The notes: generated by a model from the sequence alone, not told the origin. DNA of 64,000 bases from Cyanobacteria bacterium OH_CDB_20 (GCA_023415935.1 JAEZIX010000115.1:23132-87131); one strand, 5' to 3'. Counted from the stretch's first letter, positions 35,405 to 44,491 are shown. Made by a program: numbers and translations.

Positions 35405-36287
35405 CAATCCATACTTTCTTCCGGAACGAGACCCTAGCAACTGTGCAATAACTTTATTATCAAATACAGTAGGATATGACAATTTGCCTATAAATGTATT
35501 TGATATCCCTGAACAAGAAGATTATGAAGTGCTATTTTGCAATGATGTGTTTGATAACGATAATCAATATGGGCTTTCAATAATAAAATCAGAAGATGAT
35601 AAAGTAATCTTTTTAAATTCTGATTTTTATGGCAATTCGTTTGATGATGTAATACCAAATGATACAAAAAGAAGGCATTGTCGATTTACGCTTGCTCACG
35701 AATTGGGGCACTGCACTATACCTGAGCATAAGGATTTGAGCCTTAGAAATACTCTACTAAATGAAAATAATACACACTATAAGAAATATAATTTTCAAAG
35801 GGAATACGAAGCAAATGTTTTTGCAGCAGAACTTTTAATCCCTTCTGTAGCAATTAAAAACATATACTCTTATGGTAAAAATTTCAAAGAGATTGTGGCC
35901 AATTTATCAAATAAATTTGATGCATCTGTTATGGCATCTGCACTGAGGACAGCTAATTTAATGAACGACTCAATATGCATTTGCTTACAGATAAACAAAC
36001 AATCTAAAAAAATAATAAATTTTAGATATTCTAATGCTTTTAAAGATTATAAAAGAGGTCTTTTTATTGAAAAGAATACTGAACCTTATTCAGGTTCAGT
36101 GGCAAATTCATTGATAAAAGGTACAACTATTTGCACTTATCAATACTATAATAACCCATCTGATTGGTTCCCCAACTTTTATGGCAGTCAAGAAGCAAAA
36201 CTTCATGAATGGTCATTCGATATGGGAGAGAATATTATTACCTTTTTAGAATTAATTGATACAAGCGATTATAATTTATATTTTTAA
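35397..36287 (+). CDS. ImmA/IrrE-family metallopeptidase
   Basis: A 296-residue protein with the zinc motif HELGH at 101-105 (TLAHELGHCTIPEH) and a third ligand in REYEANVFAAELLIPS (Glu near 140), the pattern of ImmA/IrrE peptidases. The C-terminal half (about 190-296) is a beta-rich domain of unknown type, making it longer than ImmA itself. Overlap with the XRE gene and shared promoter imply that it cleaves that repressor to derepress the island. The substrate assignment is by analogy. Confidence 0.9.
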   Translation: MTNNPYFLPERDPSNCAITLLSNTVGYDNLPINVFDIPEQEDYEVLFCNDVFDNDNQYGLSIIKSEDDKVIFLNSDFYGNSFDDVIPNDTKRRHCRFTLAHELGHCTIPEHKDLSLRNTLLNENNTHYKKYNFQREYEANVFAAELLIPSVAIKNIYSYGKNFKEIVANLSNKFDASVMASALRTANLMNDSICICLQINKQSKKIINFRYSNAFKDYKRGLFIEKNTEPYSGSVANSLIKGTTICTYQYYNNPSDWFPNFYGSQEAKLHEWSFDMGENIITFLELIDTSDYNLYF

Positions 36288-36624
36288 ATCTACCATTATG
36301 AAATTGGGGAATTATAGGCAAATAGTTTCAATCTTCAAAAACTACGGAATTTTTTTGTGGCTCCGATAGATAAAGGCTCTTTTAAGAAAAAAGCCCCTCC
36401 CACCCCCGCGCGCGAAGGATTTTAAGTCAAAATTAAAACTTCCTCTTTGGCGATAAGACGCAGTGCACCACAAATTTACTGCAAAATTCTTGCAAAAATC
36501 CTGATAAAATTCAATCAAGAATGATAAACAATGAGAATTAAAACGGCTTCAAATTATTGCAGATGATAAATTCTGACAAATCATAATAAAGTCTTAAAAG
36601 CTCTAACCAAAAAGCTTTTAGCTT
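36288..36624. other. Non-coding right end of the island
   Basis: No gene is seen. A GC-rich stretch (CCCCTCCCACCCCCGCGCGCG, without known role) is at about 36396-36416. CCACAAATTTACTGC (36468-36482) matches 13 of 15 bases of a sequence near attL (20203-20217), so these may be arm-type integrase sites. The region runs into attR at 36625. Confidence 0.5.
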
Positions 36625-36671
36625 CTTCTAAGCGGTAGGTCATGAGTTCGAATCTCTTCCAGGGTATTTTT
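36625..36671 (+). repeat. attR: right end of integrated island (47-bp direct repeat)
   Basis: A perfect copy of 20077-20123, the tRNA-Arg 3' half from the anticodon loop onward. The upstream part of the tRNA is absent, so this is not a second tRNA gene. The end of the serine recombinase gene (36640-36671) lies within it, antisense. Confidence 0.95.
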
Positions 36672-38112
36672 CTTGACAAGAGTCAAAATTAACGAAGTAA
36701 GCAAACGGCAAAGTATAGTCATAGCTTACTTTTTTGCTGTTTATAGTGCAGTTCGATAATAAAAATTTAAGCATTTTACGCTTTTCGTGGTTGTTCTGTT
36801 TCAAATACTTATTGTATGCACATTTCAGAAGTTCTAAAAATCCCACCCCTGCGTCATAGTATTTTTTATCGGTATTATTAAAAGCCTGTAACAAGTTTTC
36901 TATTTCTTCAAGTTGATTTGTCCATTCCTGCTTTTTCTCAAGCCAAAAATCATTATCAACAATTCCATCAAGTTTATCAATATAAAGTTTATTCAATCTG
37001 TCTTTAAGTCTTTTATGCTGTGATTGCAAGCTTTCAATTCTTTCTTCGCTGTATTTAATCTTATCGGCTAAACTTTCTTTCAAGCCTGTTTTGATATAGT
37101 CAAGGTGTTTATCATCTAATGTAACCGCCTTGACAGCCTCATCAAACTGTTTTTCAAGTTCTTCTTCCTTGATATAAATTTTCTTTTGCGAACAAGTTTT
37201 GTCGTGTCCTGTGCAGTGATAATAAACATATTTTCCTTTTTTGATTTCTGCTGTAATTGTACAACCACATTCAGCACACTTTAGCAAGCCTGCAAAGGCA
37301 AAGTCATGGTCATTTCTATATAAAGGCTTGTTATCTTTCTTAAACGCTCTTTGAACATCATCATAAAGCTTTTCTGAAATGATTGCTTCATGCCTGCCCT
37401 GATACATTTCATCTCGGAATTTTAATACTCCTGCATAATTAACATTTTTAAGAATTTGTTCAAGTTGCCCTTTAGAAACTTTAGGGGAACTTGGAGTATA
37501 AATATATTTTTCGTCAAAAAGAATTTGTCTTACTTTATCCAAAGACAAATCGCCTTGAGAATATAAATCAAACGCACGTCTTACAAACGGAGCTTTTTCT
37601 TCATCAATAATAGTTGTTTTCGGGTCTAACTTTTTATAACCATATGGAACTTGCCCGATAAAATAACCTTCTTGTGCTTTTTTAAGTCTTCCTTTTTGGG
37701 TTTCTTCTCTCAGGTTATCAATAAAGTTTTTAGCCATTAATACTTTAATGCCGTGAACAAACTTTTGATGTGAAGTTGCGTTTCTGCCGATTATTTCATT
37801 TTCTTTAACTAAGTGAATTACAAAATCATCTTCGCCGATTTCAACATAATCTTTAAAGTTTCTGTACAGTCTATCCGTTTTTTCGACAAGAATTGTTTTG
37901 ATGTCCTTACTGGCATGTAAAAGCTTAATCATTTCATTGAATTTTACACGTCCTGCCTGCTTTGCAGTTTGTGTTTCTTCATAGGTATTGACTATTTCAA
38001 TATTATTTTTCTTTGCATAATTTTTAAGCAATTCAACTTGAGCAGGAATAGAAAACCCTTCTTTTTCCTGTTCTTCGGATGAAACTCTTGCGTAAATTAC
38101 GGCTTTAGTCAT
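36640..38112 (-). CDS. Large serine recombinase
   Basis: A 490-residue site-specific recombinase. The resolvase catalytic domain (residues 1-140) has the active Ser in YARVSSEEQE and Arg in EKTDRLYRNF; the recombinase domain follows (VPYGYKKLDP near 178), then a zinc ribbon (CAECGCTI...CTGHDKTCSQK near 280-310) and a coiled coil (320-420). All parts are present, so it may be active. The last codons (PGRDSNS) are antisense to the tRNA-derived attR repeat; because attL is identical, the frame would be the same without the island. It begins 1 base after the HigA-HU gene. Confidence 0.93.
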   Translation of the reverse strand: MTKAVIYARVSSEEQEKEGFSIPAQVELLKNYAKKNNIEIVNTYEETQTAKQAGRVKFNEMIKLLHASKDIKTILVEKTDRLYRNFKDYVEIGEDDFVIHLVKENEIIGRNATSHQKFVHGIKVLMAKNFIDNLREETQKGRLKKAQEGYFIGQVPYGYKKLDPKTTIIDEEKAPFVRRAFDLYSQGDLSLDKVRQILFDEKYIYTPSSPKVSKGQLEQILKNVNYAGVLKFRDEMYQGRHEAIISEKLYDDVQRAFKKDNKPLYRNDHDFAFAGLLKCAECGCTITAEIKKGKYVYYHCTGHDKTCSQKKIYIKEEELEKQFDEAVKAVTLDDKHLDYIKTGLKESLADKIKYSEERIESLQSQHKRLKDRLNKLYIDKLDGIVDNDFWLEKKQEWTNQLEEIENLLQAFNNTDKKYYDAGVGFLELLKCAYNKYLKQNNHEKRKMLKFLLSNCTINSKKVSYDYTLPFAYFVNFDSCQEKYPGRDSNS

Positions 38113-38113
38113 T

Positions 38114-38611
38114 TTATGCCTGCTGTAGATTTAATAGTTCGTCTTTAGACTTTTTAGTTTTCGAAGTAACTATCATTGATGAAGACGAAAGAGTTTTTGT
38201 AGCTTTGACTGTTTTTGCAGCGATTTTGATTGCAGCGCCAGTTTGTGGGTTACGACCAGTTCTAGATGCTCTTTTTCTTATATCTTTTGTTTTATTCGAA
38301 TCGTTATTAATAGTAGGGGATTTAAATGGAATTATATTTGCTAAATCTATTTCTATTTTGCGACCTTGTTCAAGTAATTCAAGATTAGCTTGCAAGCGTA
38401 AAAAGTAACCCTTTGAAAGCCCAAAGTACTTTGTTAATCTTAAATCAGTATCAGCTGTAATATTCCTTTGCCCTCTGACAATGGCGTTGATTCTATTTGA
38501 AGGAACGTTAATTGCAACGGCAAGAGCATTTTGAGAAATACTTAAAGGCTCTAAAAACTCTTCAAATAAGACTTCGCCGATATGTGGAATAGGAATTAAT
38601 TCTTCTTGCAT
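38114..38611 (-). CDS. higA: HigA-type antitoxin fused to an HU-like tail
   Basis: A 165-residue protein. Residues 1-95 are a typical HigA (IPHIGEVLFEEFLEPLSISQ, VPSNRINAIVRGQRNITADT, YFGLSKGYFLRLQ), which binds DNA and neutralises HigB. Residues 113-139 (KRASRTGRNPQTGAAIKIAA) match the DNA-wrapping arm of bacterial histone-like HU (GRNPQTG...I-I-A...V-A), a part normally within HU, not in antitoxins. A short basic tail follows. A TATAAT at 38634-38639 (minus) gives it its own promoter, with AGGAGA before the ATG. The serine recombinase gene follows after 1 base. Confidence 0.9.
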   Translation of the reverse strand: MQEELIPIPHIGEVLFEEFLEPLSISQNALAVAINVPSNRINAIVRGQRNITADTDLRLTKYFGLSKGYFLRLQANLELLEQGRKIEIDLANIIPFKSPTINNDSNKTKDIRKRASRTGRNPQTGAAIKIAAKTVKATKTLSSSSMIVTSKTKKSKDELLNLQQA

Positions 38612-38633
38612 AATGATTTCTCCTTTTATTTAT

Positions 38634-38664
38634 ATTATACACTACGTACAACATATAATCAACC
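38634..38664 (-). promoter_or_regulatory. Promoter of the antitoxin gene
   Basis: TTGATT (complement of 38659-38664) and TATAAT (complement of 38634-38639) flank a 19-base spacer containing the palindrome TACGTA. It lies between toxin and antitoxin genes, so antitoxin, and perhaps the recombinase after it, can be made without the toxin. Confidence 0.55.
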
Positions 38665-38698
38665 CTAGCATGAAGTTTTTTAAAGAAGTATTTTAAGA

Positions 38699-38980
38699 TT
38701 AGTGATAGTCCACTACTTCAAGATTAAGAGCGTCATTGTCAATCCAGTTGAAACAAATTCTGAATTGTTGATTAATTCTGATAGAATATTGCCCTTTTCT
38801 AACGCCTTGAAGCTGTTCTAAAAAATTTGCAGGTGGAATTGTCAAATCATCAAGACTTTCCGCTATGTCAATGCTGTGCAACTTTATTAAAGCCCTGCGT
38901 TGAATATCATGCGGAATTTTTTTTGAAAATTTGCCGTTATAGATTTTTTCAGTTTCTTTGCACTTGAAAGACTTAATCAT
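38699..38980 (-). CDS. higB: HigB-type toxin (RelE superfamily)
   Basis: A 93-residue protein of the HigB family: IKSFKCKETEKIYNGKFSKK at the start, a helical stretch RRALIKLHSIDIAESLDDL, and the catalytic-strand motif GQYSIRINQQFRICFNW ending DYH. It would cleave mRNA on the ribosome. Order toxin then antitoxin is normal for HigBA, though the 87-base gap with a separate antitoxin promoter is longer than usual. It is divergent from the MmeI-type gene. Confidence 0.93.
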   Translation of the reverse strand: MIKSFKCKETEKIYNGKFSKKIPHDIQRRALIKLHSIDIAESLDDLTIPPANFLEQLQGVRKGQYSIRINQQFRICFNWIDNDALNLEVVDYH

Positions 38981-39105
38981 TACTAAATTTTACTACAAAT
39001 ATGGCTTTTTAAAAAACTTTAAGACCTAAAGCATCGCTACTGCAATAAGTGTTTATTCATAATAAGGGTTTTTGTGATAAAATTGTTTTACAAATTGGAG
39101 AGTGT

Positions 39106-41913
39106 ATGTCAGAGATTAAGCAACGAAAAGCCGCAAAAGAATTCGCTGAATTTTGGAAAGACAAAGGTTATGAAAAAGGTCAATCACAAGCGTTTTGGCT
39201 TTCGCTTTTAAGAGATGTATATGAAGTGGAACACCCTGAACAATTTATTTCATTTGAAGACCAAGTACATTTGGACAACACCAGTTTTATTGATGGATAC
39301 ATCGCACAAACACGTGTAATGATTGAGCAAAAAAGTTTAGGTAAAAATTTAAAGCAGGCTATAAAGCAATCTGATGGCACTTTACTCTCACCATTTCAAC
39401 AGGCAAAGAGGTATATAACAGAATTACCTGTTTCAAAACACCCTAAATATGTTGTAACATGCAATTTTGAAGAATTTTATGTTTATGATATGGAACAGCC
39501 AAATGGTGAACCAGAGATTGTTAAACTCAAGGATTTAGAAAAAGAATATTATAGACTTTCTTTTTTAACTAAAACCGAAGATATTCACTTAAAAAAAGAA
39601 ATGGAAGTTTCAATAAAAGCTGGTGAAATTGTAGGGGTTATTTATGATGCATTATTGAAACAATATATAAACAAAGAAAGTGAAATTACACTACATAGCT
39701 TAAATATTTTATGTGTTCGATTAGTTTTTTGTTTATTTGCAGAAGATGCAGAAATTTTTGGCAAACGTGATATGTTTCTTGATTATATGAAACAGTTTGA
39801 AACAAAGCATTTTAGAAAAGCTTTGTTAGATTTATTCAGAGTTTTAAACACCCCGATTGAAGAAAGAGACCCATATTTAGAACCTGAACTTGCGAAATTT
39901 CCTTATGTAAATGGTGGATTGTTTGCTGAAAACAATATTGAAATTCCACTTTTTACAGATGAAATCAGAGAATTAATATTGAAAAAAGCAAGTGAAGATT
40001 TTGATTGGTCTAAAATCAGCCCGACCATTTTTGGGGCTGTTTTTGAAAGCACCTTAAATCCAGATACAAGACGCAAAGGCGGAATGCACTATACTTCAAT
40101 CGAAAATATACATAAAGTTATAGACCCACTTTTTATGGACAATTTGAATAAAGAATTTCTTGAAATCAAAGAAATCAAACAGGATAAAACAAAAAATATT
40201 AAACTGAAAGAATTTCAAGGAAAAATTGCTAATTTAACTTTTTTAGACCCCGCGTGCGGTTCAGGTAATTTTTTAACAGAAACATATATTTCTTTAAGGA
40301 AATTAGAAAACGATATTTTGTTTGAGCTGCAAAAAGGTCAAATCAAAATGGGGCTAGTAACCAACCCGATACAAGTTTCGATTAAACAATTTTATGGGAT
40401 TGAAATAAATGATTTTGCGGTAACTGTTGCAAAAACTGCTCTTTGGATTGCGGAAAGTCAGATGATGAAACAAACCGAAGATATTGTTCATATGAATTTA
40501 GACTTTCTGCCACTGAAAACATATACGAATATAATTGAAGCAAACGCACTAAGGATTGACTGGGAAACAGTTGTTCCAAAAGAAAAACTAAACTACATAA
40601 TGGGCAATCCTCCGTTTGTTGGGCAGTCAGTTCGTTCAAAAGAACAATCTTACGACATGTCAAAAATTTTTGGAAGTGGTTCAATTGAAACAAAGTTAGA
40701 TTATGTTATTTGTTGGTATTATATCGCAATTAAATATATGAAAAACACATCAATCAAGTGTGCTCTTGTTTCGACAAATTCCATTTGTCAAGGTGAATCT
40801 GTACCGACATTTTGGAGAAGAATGATAGAATCTGGGACGGAAATTCAATTTGCACATCAAACTTTTAGGTGGGATAGCGAAGCTAGTTTAAAAGCCCATG
40901 TGCACTGTGTAATTGTTGGATTTACATTCGGAACAAATAACAATGAAAAATTGTTATATAGGGATTCGCAAGCTATAAGAACTAAACATATAAACGGATA
41001 CCTATTAAACGCCCCAGATGTTTGGCTTGAAAACAGAATTAATAAAAAGAATGGTCTATTGCCCAAAATGACCACTGGAAGCCCCCCAACCGATGATGGC
41101 GGATTGTTATTATCAATTGAAGAAAAAAAAGAATTATTAAAAAAATACCCCAATATTGAAAACTGTATAAAACCATTTATAGGTGCAAGAGAGTTTTTAC
41201 ATGATAAAACAGGTGCATTTTCAAGATATTGTTTATGGTTAAAAAACGTCCCTCTAAAAGAATATAAAAACATAAAAGAGTTAGAATTAAGGTTTGAAAA
41301 AGTTAAAGCAATTAGATTAAAAAGTAACGCAGACAGAATTAACAAAATGGCTGATTATCCTTATTTGTTTTGCCAATGTAGACAGCCAAAAACTGATTAT
41401 ATTGTTATTCCAAGACATTCTTCTGAAAGAAGACGTTATATTCCTATGGGGTTTATGCAACCCCATATTATTGCTGGAGACGCCTGCACGATATTGCCAA
41501 ATGCTGATTTATATTTATTTGCAATACTTATGTCAAATGTTCATAATGCTTGGATGAGAACCGTTTGCGGAAGGTTAAAGAATGATTATCGTTATTCACC
41601 AACAGTTTATAACAATTTTATCTGGTGTGAGCCGACGGATGTACAGAAAGCAAAAATCGAGCTTACTGCACGAAGCATTTTAGATGCGAGAGCAAAATAT
41701 CCTGAATGTTCGTTAGCGGATTTGTACGACGAACTTACAATGCCACCTGAACTTCGCAAAGCCCACCAAGAAAATGACAAAGCGGTTATGGAAGCCTACG
41801 GATTTTATAAAACCGAAAACAATAAACGTACTTGGTTCACAGAATCTGAAACTGTCTCAAAACTAATGCAAATGTATCAAGATAAAATTAATGAGCTTAA
41901 TAAAAAAATCTAA
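39106..41913 (+). CDS. Single-chain type IIL/IIG restriction-modification enzyme (MmeI type)
   Basis: A 935-residue enzyme combining nuclease and adenine methylase. The N-terminal nuclease domain contains FIDGYIAQTRVMIEQKS, with Asp63 and Glu74-Gln75-Lys76 as the PD-ExK triad, then a helical spacer, the SAM-binding DPACGSGNF (about 381), the catalytic NPPF in GNPPFVGQS (about 500), a target-recognition domain (SPPTDDGGLLLS and CIKPFIGAREFLHD) and a C-terminal helical part. The ATG at 39106 is chosen for its GGAG and fit to the family; the frame is open to 39049. It methylates one strand of its own site and cuts at a distance in foreign DNA. Confidence 0.95.
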   Translation: MSEIKQRKAAKEFAEFWKDKGYEKGQSQAFWLSLLRDVYEVEHPEQFISFEDQVHLDNTSFIDGYIAQTRVMIEQKSLGKNLKQAIKQSDGTLLSPFQQAKRYITELPVSKHPKYVVTCNFEEFYVYDMEQPNGEPEIVKLKDLEKEYYRLSFLTKTEDIHLKKEMEVSIKAGEIVGVIYDALLKQYINKESEITLHSLNILCVRLVFCLFAEDAEIFGKRDMFLDYMKQFETKHFRKALLDLFRVLNTPIEERDPYLEPELAKFPYVNGGLFAENNIEIPLFTDEIRELILKKASEDFDWSKISPTIFGAVFESTLNPDTRRKGGMHYTSIENIHKVIDPLFMDNLNKEFLEIKEIKQDKTKNIKLKEFQGKIANLTFLDPACGSGNFLTETYISLRKLENDILFELQKGQIKMGLVTNPIQVSIKQFYGIEINDFAVTVAKTALWIAESQMMKQTEDIVHMNLDFLPLKTYTNIIEANALRIDWETVVPKEKLNYIMGNPPFVGQSVRSKEQSYDMSKIFGSGSIETKLDYVICWYYIAIKYMKNTSIKCALVSTNSICQGESVPTFWRRMIESGTEIQFAHQTFRWDSEASLKAHVHCVIVGFTFGTNNNEKLLYRDSQAIRTKHINGYLLNAPDVWLENRINKKNGLLPKMTTGSPPTDDGGLLLSIEEKKELLKKYPNIENCIKPFIGAREFLHDKTGAFSRYCLWLKNVPLKEYKNIKELELRFEKVKAIRLKSNADRINKMADYPYLFCQCRQPKTDYIVIPRHSSERRRYIPMGFMQPHIIAGDACTILPNADLYLFAILMSNVHNAWMRTVCGRLKNDYRYSPTVYNNFIWCEPTDVQKAKIELTARSILDARAKYPECSLADLYDELTMPPELRKAHQENDKAVMEAYGFYKTENNKRTWFTESETVSKLMQMYQDKINELNKKI

Positions 41914-41960
41914 AGACTTGGTATAAAATGATAAGAAATCCATGTAATGATAGTAGGGGA

Positions 41961-41987
41961 AAGCCTATCTTATTTGATAGGCTTTTG
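41961..41987. terminator. Rho-independent terminator
   Basis: AAGCCTATC and GATAGGCTT (loop TTATTT) followed by T-rich sequence lie between the convergent MmeI-type gene and the tyrosine recombinase gene, ending both. Confidence 0.88.
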
Positions 41988-42002
41988 AAAATATTAGTAT
42001 AT

Positions 42003-43157
42003 TTAAAAACATCCTTGGCTCTGCATTTTTAAAAATTCTTGGAATTTTACAATCATATCAGAATCATTATTTCTTGAGTTTGAAAAATCTATTCCTGAAA
42101 TAAGACTATTAACTTGAGTGTCGCTTATTTTACCGTAAGTTGTCATTGTAGTTCCAACGTCTTCGTGTCCGAAATTTTGGCTTACTGCCTTGATTTCATG
42201 TCCGTTACGACATTTTGATATTGCAAGATTAACCGCGCAATGTCTAAAACAGTGTGGTGAAAAATATTCAATACCGGCATCTTCAAATCTCTGTTTAAAA
42301 ACATCTCTCATACTAGTTACACTTTGCCAAAAAGCAGGCTCAACAAATTTTGAAATAAAGGTATTTGCCCCATGTGAGTTCTCAACCTTATTTTTCGGGA
42401 AAATCGGGTCAGTATCACTGAACTGTTTTTCTGTTTTTAAATACTTTACCCACTCAAGGAAATAAGCAAGAATATTTTCATCAAACTTGAATAAAACACT
42501 GTTTATTGTTTTGCTGAATTTCGTTTTAACGCCCTGCTTCGGGTCTTGACTTACCTGCAAGGTGTTTTCATTAAAGCAACCTAACGGCAATGAAACAATC
42601 GCTGAATCTCTCATGCCTGACAGTAGAGTGAATGAGATTAAAGCTCTATCTCTCAAGTCTAGTTCATTGTTAATGCTAATTGATGAAACAACCTGCTTGA
42701 CCTGCTCAAGGCTTGGATAGTGTTCACGCTTTTGTGCATTTGCGATTCTTGCCTTTTCTTTTGGTAACCGCAAAAACTCAACTTCAGTAAAATTAATTTT
42801 GGATTTGTAGTTTGGCTGATAACTCAACCAAGTAAAGAAATCTTTTAAATGTCTTAAATAGTGATAACAAGTTGTAATTGAAATTTGTTTTTTGCTTCGA
42901 GGGTCTTGTTTTTCCTCAAGCCATTTCTTAAACTCAATCGCTTTCTTTTTGCTAAACTTTGCAAAGTCTTCGAAGTCAGTAAATTCTTCATAGCGAAAAA
43001 TTCCTTTTTTTATTGCGGTAATTGTAGCTTCTGAATACCCTTGAGATTCTTTCAAAAAATCGTAGTATTTGCGTTTTGTTTTTTCGTTATCCAAGTTTGA
43101 TTTTAGCATTGTTTTTTCTCCGTTTATGTTTTCTGTTTTTGTTGTATTTTCTATCAT
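42003..43157 (-). CDS. Tyrosine recombinase, second element
   Basis: A 384-residue site-specific recombinase. A SAM-like core-binding domain (about 25-130) precedes the catalytic domain with Arg in LLSGMRDSAIVSLPL, HCFRHCAVNLAISK (HxxR box), FGHEDVGTTM and Tyr in MTTYGKIS. It differs strongly from the island integrase (no arm-binding domain seen) and is closer to transposon/plasmid tyrosine recombinases. AAAGGAGA precedes the start. It is followed upstream by three genes on the same strand that form its likely module. Confidence 0.92.
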   Translation of the reverse strand: MIENTTKTENINGEKTMLKSNLDNEKTKRKYYDFLKESQGYSEATITAIKKGIFRYEEFTDFEDFAKFSKKKAIEFKKWLEEKQDPRSKKQISITTCYHYLRHLKDFFTWLSYQPNYKSKINFTEVEFLRLPKEKARIANAQKREHYPSLEQVKQVVSSISINNELDLRDRALISFTLLSGMRDSAIVSLPLGCFNENTLQVSQDPKQGVKTKFSKTINSVLFKFDENILAYFLEWVKYLKTEKQFSDTDPIFPKNKVENSHGANTFISKFVEPAFWQSVTSMRDVFKQRFEDAGIEYFSPHCFRHCAVNLAISKCRNGHEIKAVSQNFGHEDVGTTMTTYGKISDTQVNSLISGIDFSNSRNNDSDMIVKFQEFLKMQSQGCF

Positions 43158-43251
43158 TTTTATTTCTCCTTTTTGTTTGTTTGTAATGTCAGTGTACAGG
43201 AGGCTAATTCAGAACCCCTTTAATACTTTGTGCTGTACCTAATCTGTGCGT

Positions 43252-44049
43252 TTAGCTTAAATCAAGATTATGATAATTTTTAGCCATATTGACCGCTCCA
43301 ATTTCAAGTCTGTCAATAAATTCTTCATCAATAACCATTGCAGGCGGAACAGGTAATTCCCAACCCTTTATCACTATTGACCTTTTCAATTTGTCCAAAG
43401 TGTAATCAGGCTTATCCGACTTAACAGGTTCTTTTAATTCCTGTGAAGTATCTTTTTTTTCGACTTCCAATTTACTTTCGACTGGCATGTGTTGTTTTAG
43501 CTTGCTTTCTAAGTCTTGTTTTTCTTTCAAGAGTTTTTCATATTCGGTTTTTAATTTGTTGTATTGTTCAATTGAAATTATTTTTCGCTCTTGCTTGACT
43601 GATAATACCTTCGGCAAGTTTTTGACTTCCTCAATAGCTTCAGGTGGCGTTTTGTTTTCATCCTGAACCTTGACAACAACTTGCTTTGTCTGCTTTACGG
43701 TAAAATCTGCTTCGATTATTTCGCCTGCAAGTTCATCTCTCAAAGAATCATCTTTAATTCTTGTTAGCAAATAGGCTTCCTCAATTCCTTTTGTGTTTAG
43801 AAGGTCAGTCGACTGACCCCCTTTACTGAAAACTTTTGCAACTGCAATGAGCTTTTTTGCTTGAGTTCGCTTAAGCTTAATTCTTCTATCTTCAAGCCAA
43901 TCAAACCATTTTTTCTTTTTGAGCTGTTCTTTTGCTTTCAAGCAAACACTTGCCATTTCAAGGATTGATTCTCCTGCTCTGTTTCTTGCGTTGATGTAAG
44001 AATCAACAAGGTTTTCAAAAGTAGTGTCTAATAATTCCGCTTTATTCAT
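43252..44049 (-). CDS. DUF3102-like accessory protein of the recombinase module
   Basis: A 265-residue protein. Residues 15-75 (ARNRAGESILEMASVCLKAK, WFDWLEDRRIKLKRTQAKKL) are like the DUF3102 domain found beside plasmid and mobile-element genes; a long coiled coil follows (about 125-200), then a C-terminal domain (KRSIVIKGWELPVPPAMVID). It overlaps the upstream gene by 8 bases and lies 94 bases before the recombinase. DNA binding or partitioning is plausible, not shown. Confidence 0.72.
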   Translation of the reverse strand: MNKAELLDTTFENLVDSYINARNRAGESILEMASVCLKAKEQLKKKKWFDWLEDRRIKLKRTQAKKLIAVAKVFSKGGQSTDLLNTKGIEEAYLLTRIKDDSLRDELAGEIIEADFTVKQTKQVVVKVQDENKTPPEAIEEVKNLPKVLSVKQERKIISIEQYNKLKTEYEKLLKEKQDLESKLKQHMPVESKLEVEKKDTSQELKEPVKSDKPDYTLDKLKRSIVIKGWELPVPPAMVIDEEFIDRLEIGAVNMAKNYHNLDLS

Positions 44050-44491
44050 TGGTGTATTCTCCTATATTTTTTATTTTGAACGTGCGTTTGAGTTCTTCAA
44101 GCTTGCCTTCGTGTGAAAACTTATTTAATTTTGTACCGCATTCTTGACAAATTCCTTTAATCATCAACCCCTTGAAGCCCTGCTTGCCGATTGTTTTATT
44201 CAAACTGACAATATGAACTTCGTTCTTTTCGCTTGCTACTGACTGCCTGCACTTTGTGCAGTAAAATTGATTTACTACAAGTTTTGTTTTTCTCGATTTC
44301 AGTTTCTTGTTCAGAAATTCTTTCAGGTCGTAGCCCATTACAAGAAATGGCTTTTCATTTGAAATAGTTTTTAAACCTTCGTGTCGCCATTCCTGAACAG
44401 TTCTTTGATGGACTTTCAGCGTTTCTGAAATCTGTTTGAGAGAATACGACTCTCGGTGTTTGATTAATCTAATGTTGTAATTTTTGCCCAT
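44042..44491 (-). CDS. Helix-turn-helix plus zinc-ribbon protein
   Basis: A 149-residue protein. The first 55 residues form an excisionase-like HTH (YSLKQISETLKVHQRTVQEW), with a wing (FLVMGYDLKEFLNKK). Two Cys pairs (YCTKCRQSV and GICQECGTKL, about 80 and 116) form a zinc ribbon. This combination near a tyrosine recombinase suggests a recombination directionality factor. It overlaps the DUF3102-like gene by 8 bases and has AAGGAGA at its start. Confidence 0.82.
   Translation of the reverse strand: MGKNYNIRLIKHRESYSLKQISETLKVHQRTVQEWRHEGLKTISNEKPFLVMGYDLKEFLNKKLKSRKTKLVVNQFYCTKCRQSVASEKNEVHIVSLNKTIGKQGFKGLMIKGICQECGTKLNKFSHEGKLEELKRTFKIKNIGEYTNE

Noticed and set aside
35105..36287. Toxin-antitoxin pair
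   Set aside because: HELGH peptidase with a XRE regulator and paired operators fits a repressor-protease switch better than a toxin-antitoxin; no toxin motif is seen.
36390..36416. A terminator at the C-rich stretch
   Set aside because: The stem is weak and no clean T-run follows in either direction.
36625..36671. A second tRNA-Arg gene at attR
   Set aside because: Only the 3' half from the anticodon loop is present; the acceptor 5' strand and D-arm are absent.
36640..38112. Frameshift or truncation at the serine recombinase end
   Set aside because: The frame is complete to its stop in the tRNA-like repeat and all domains are present.
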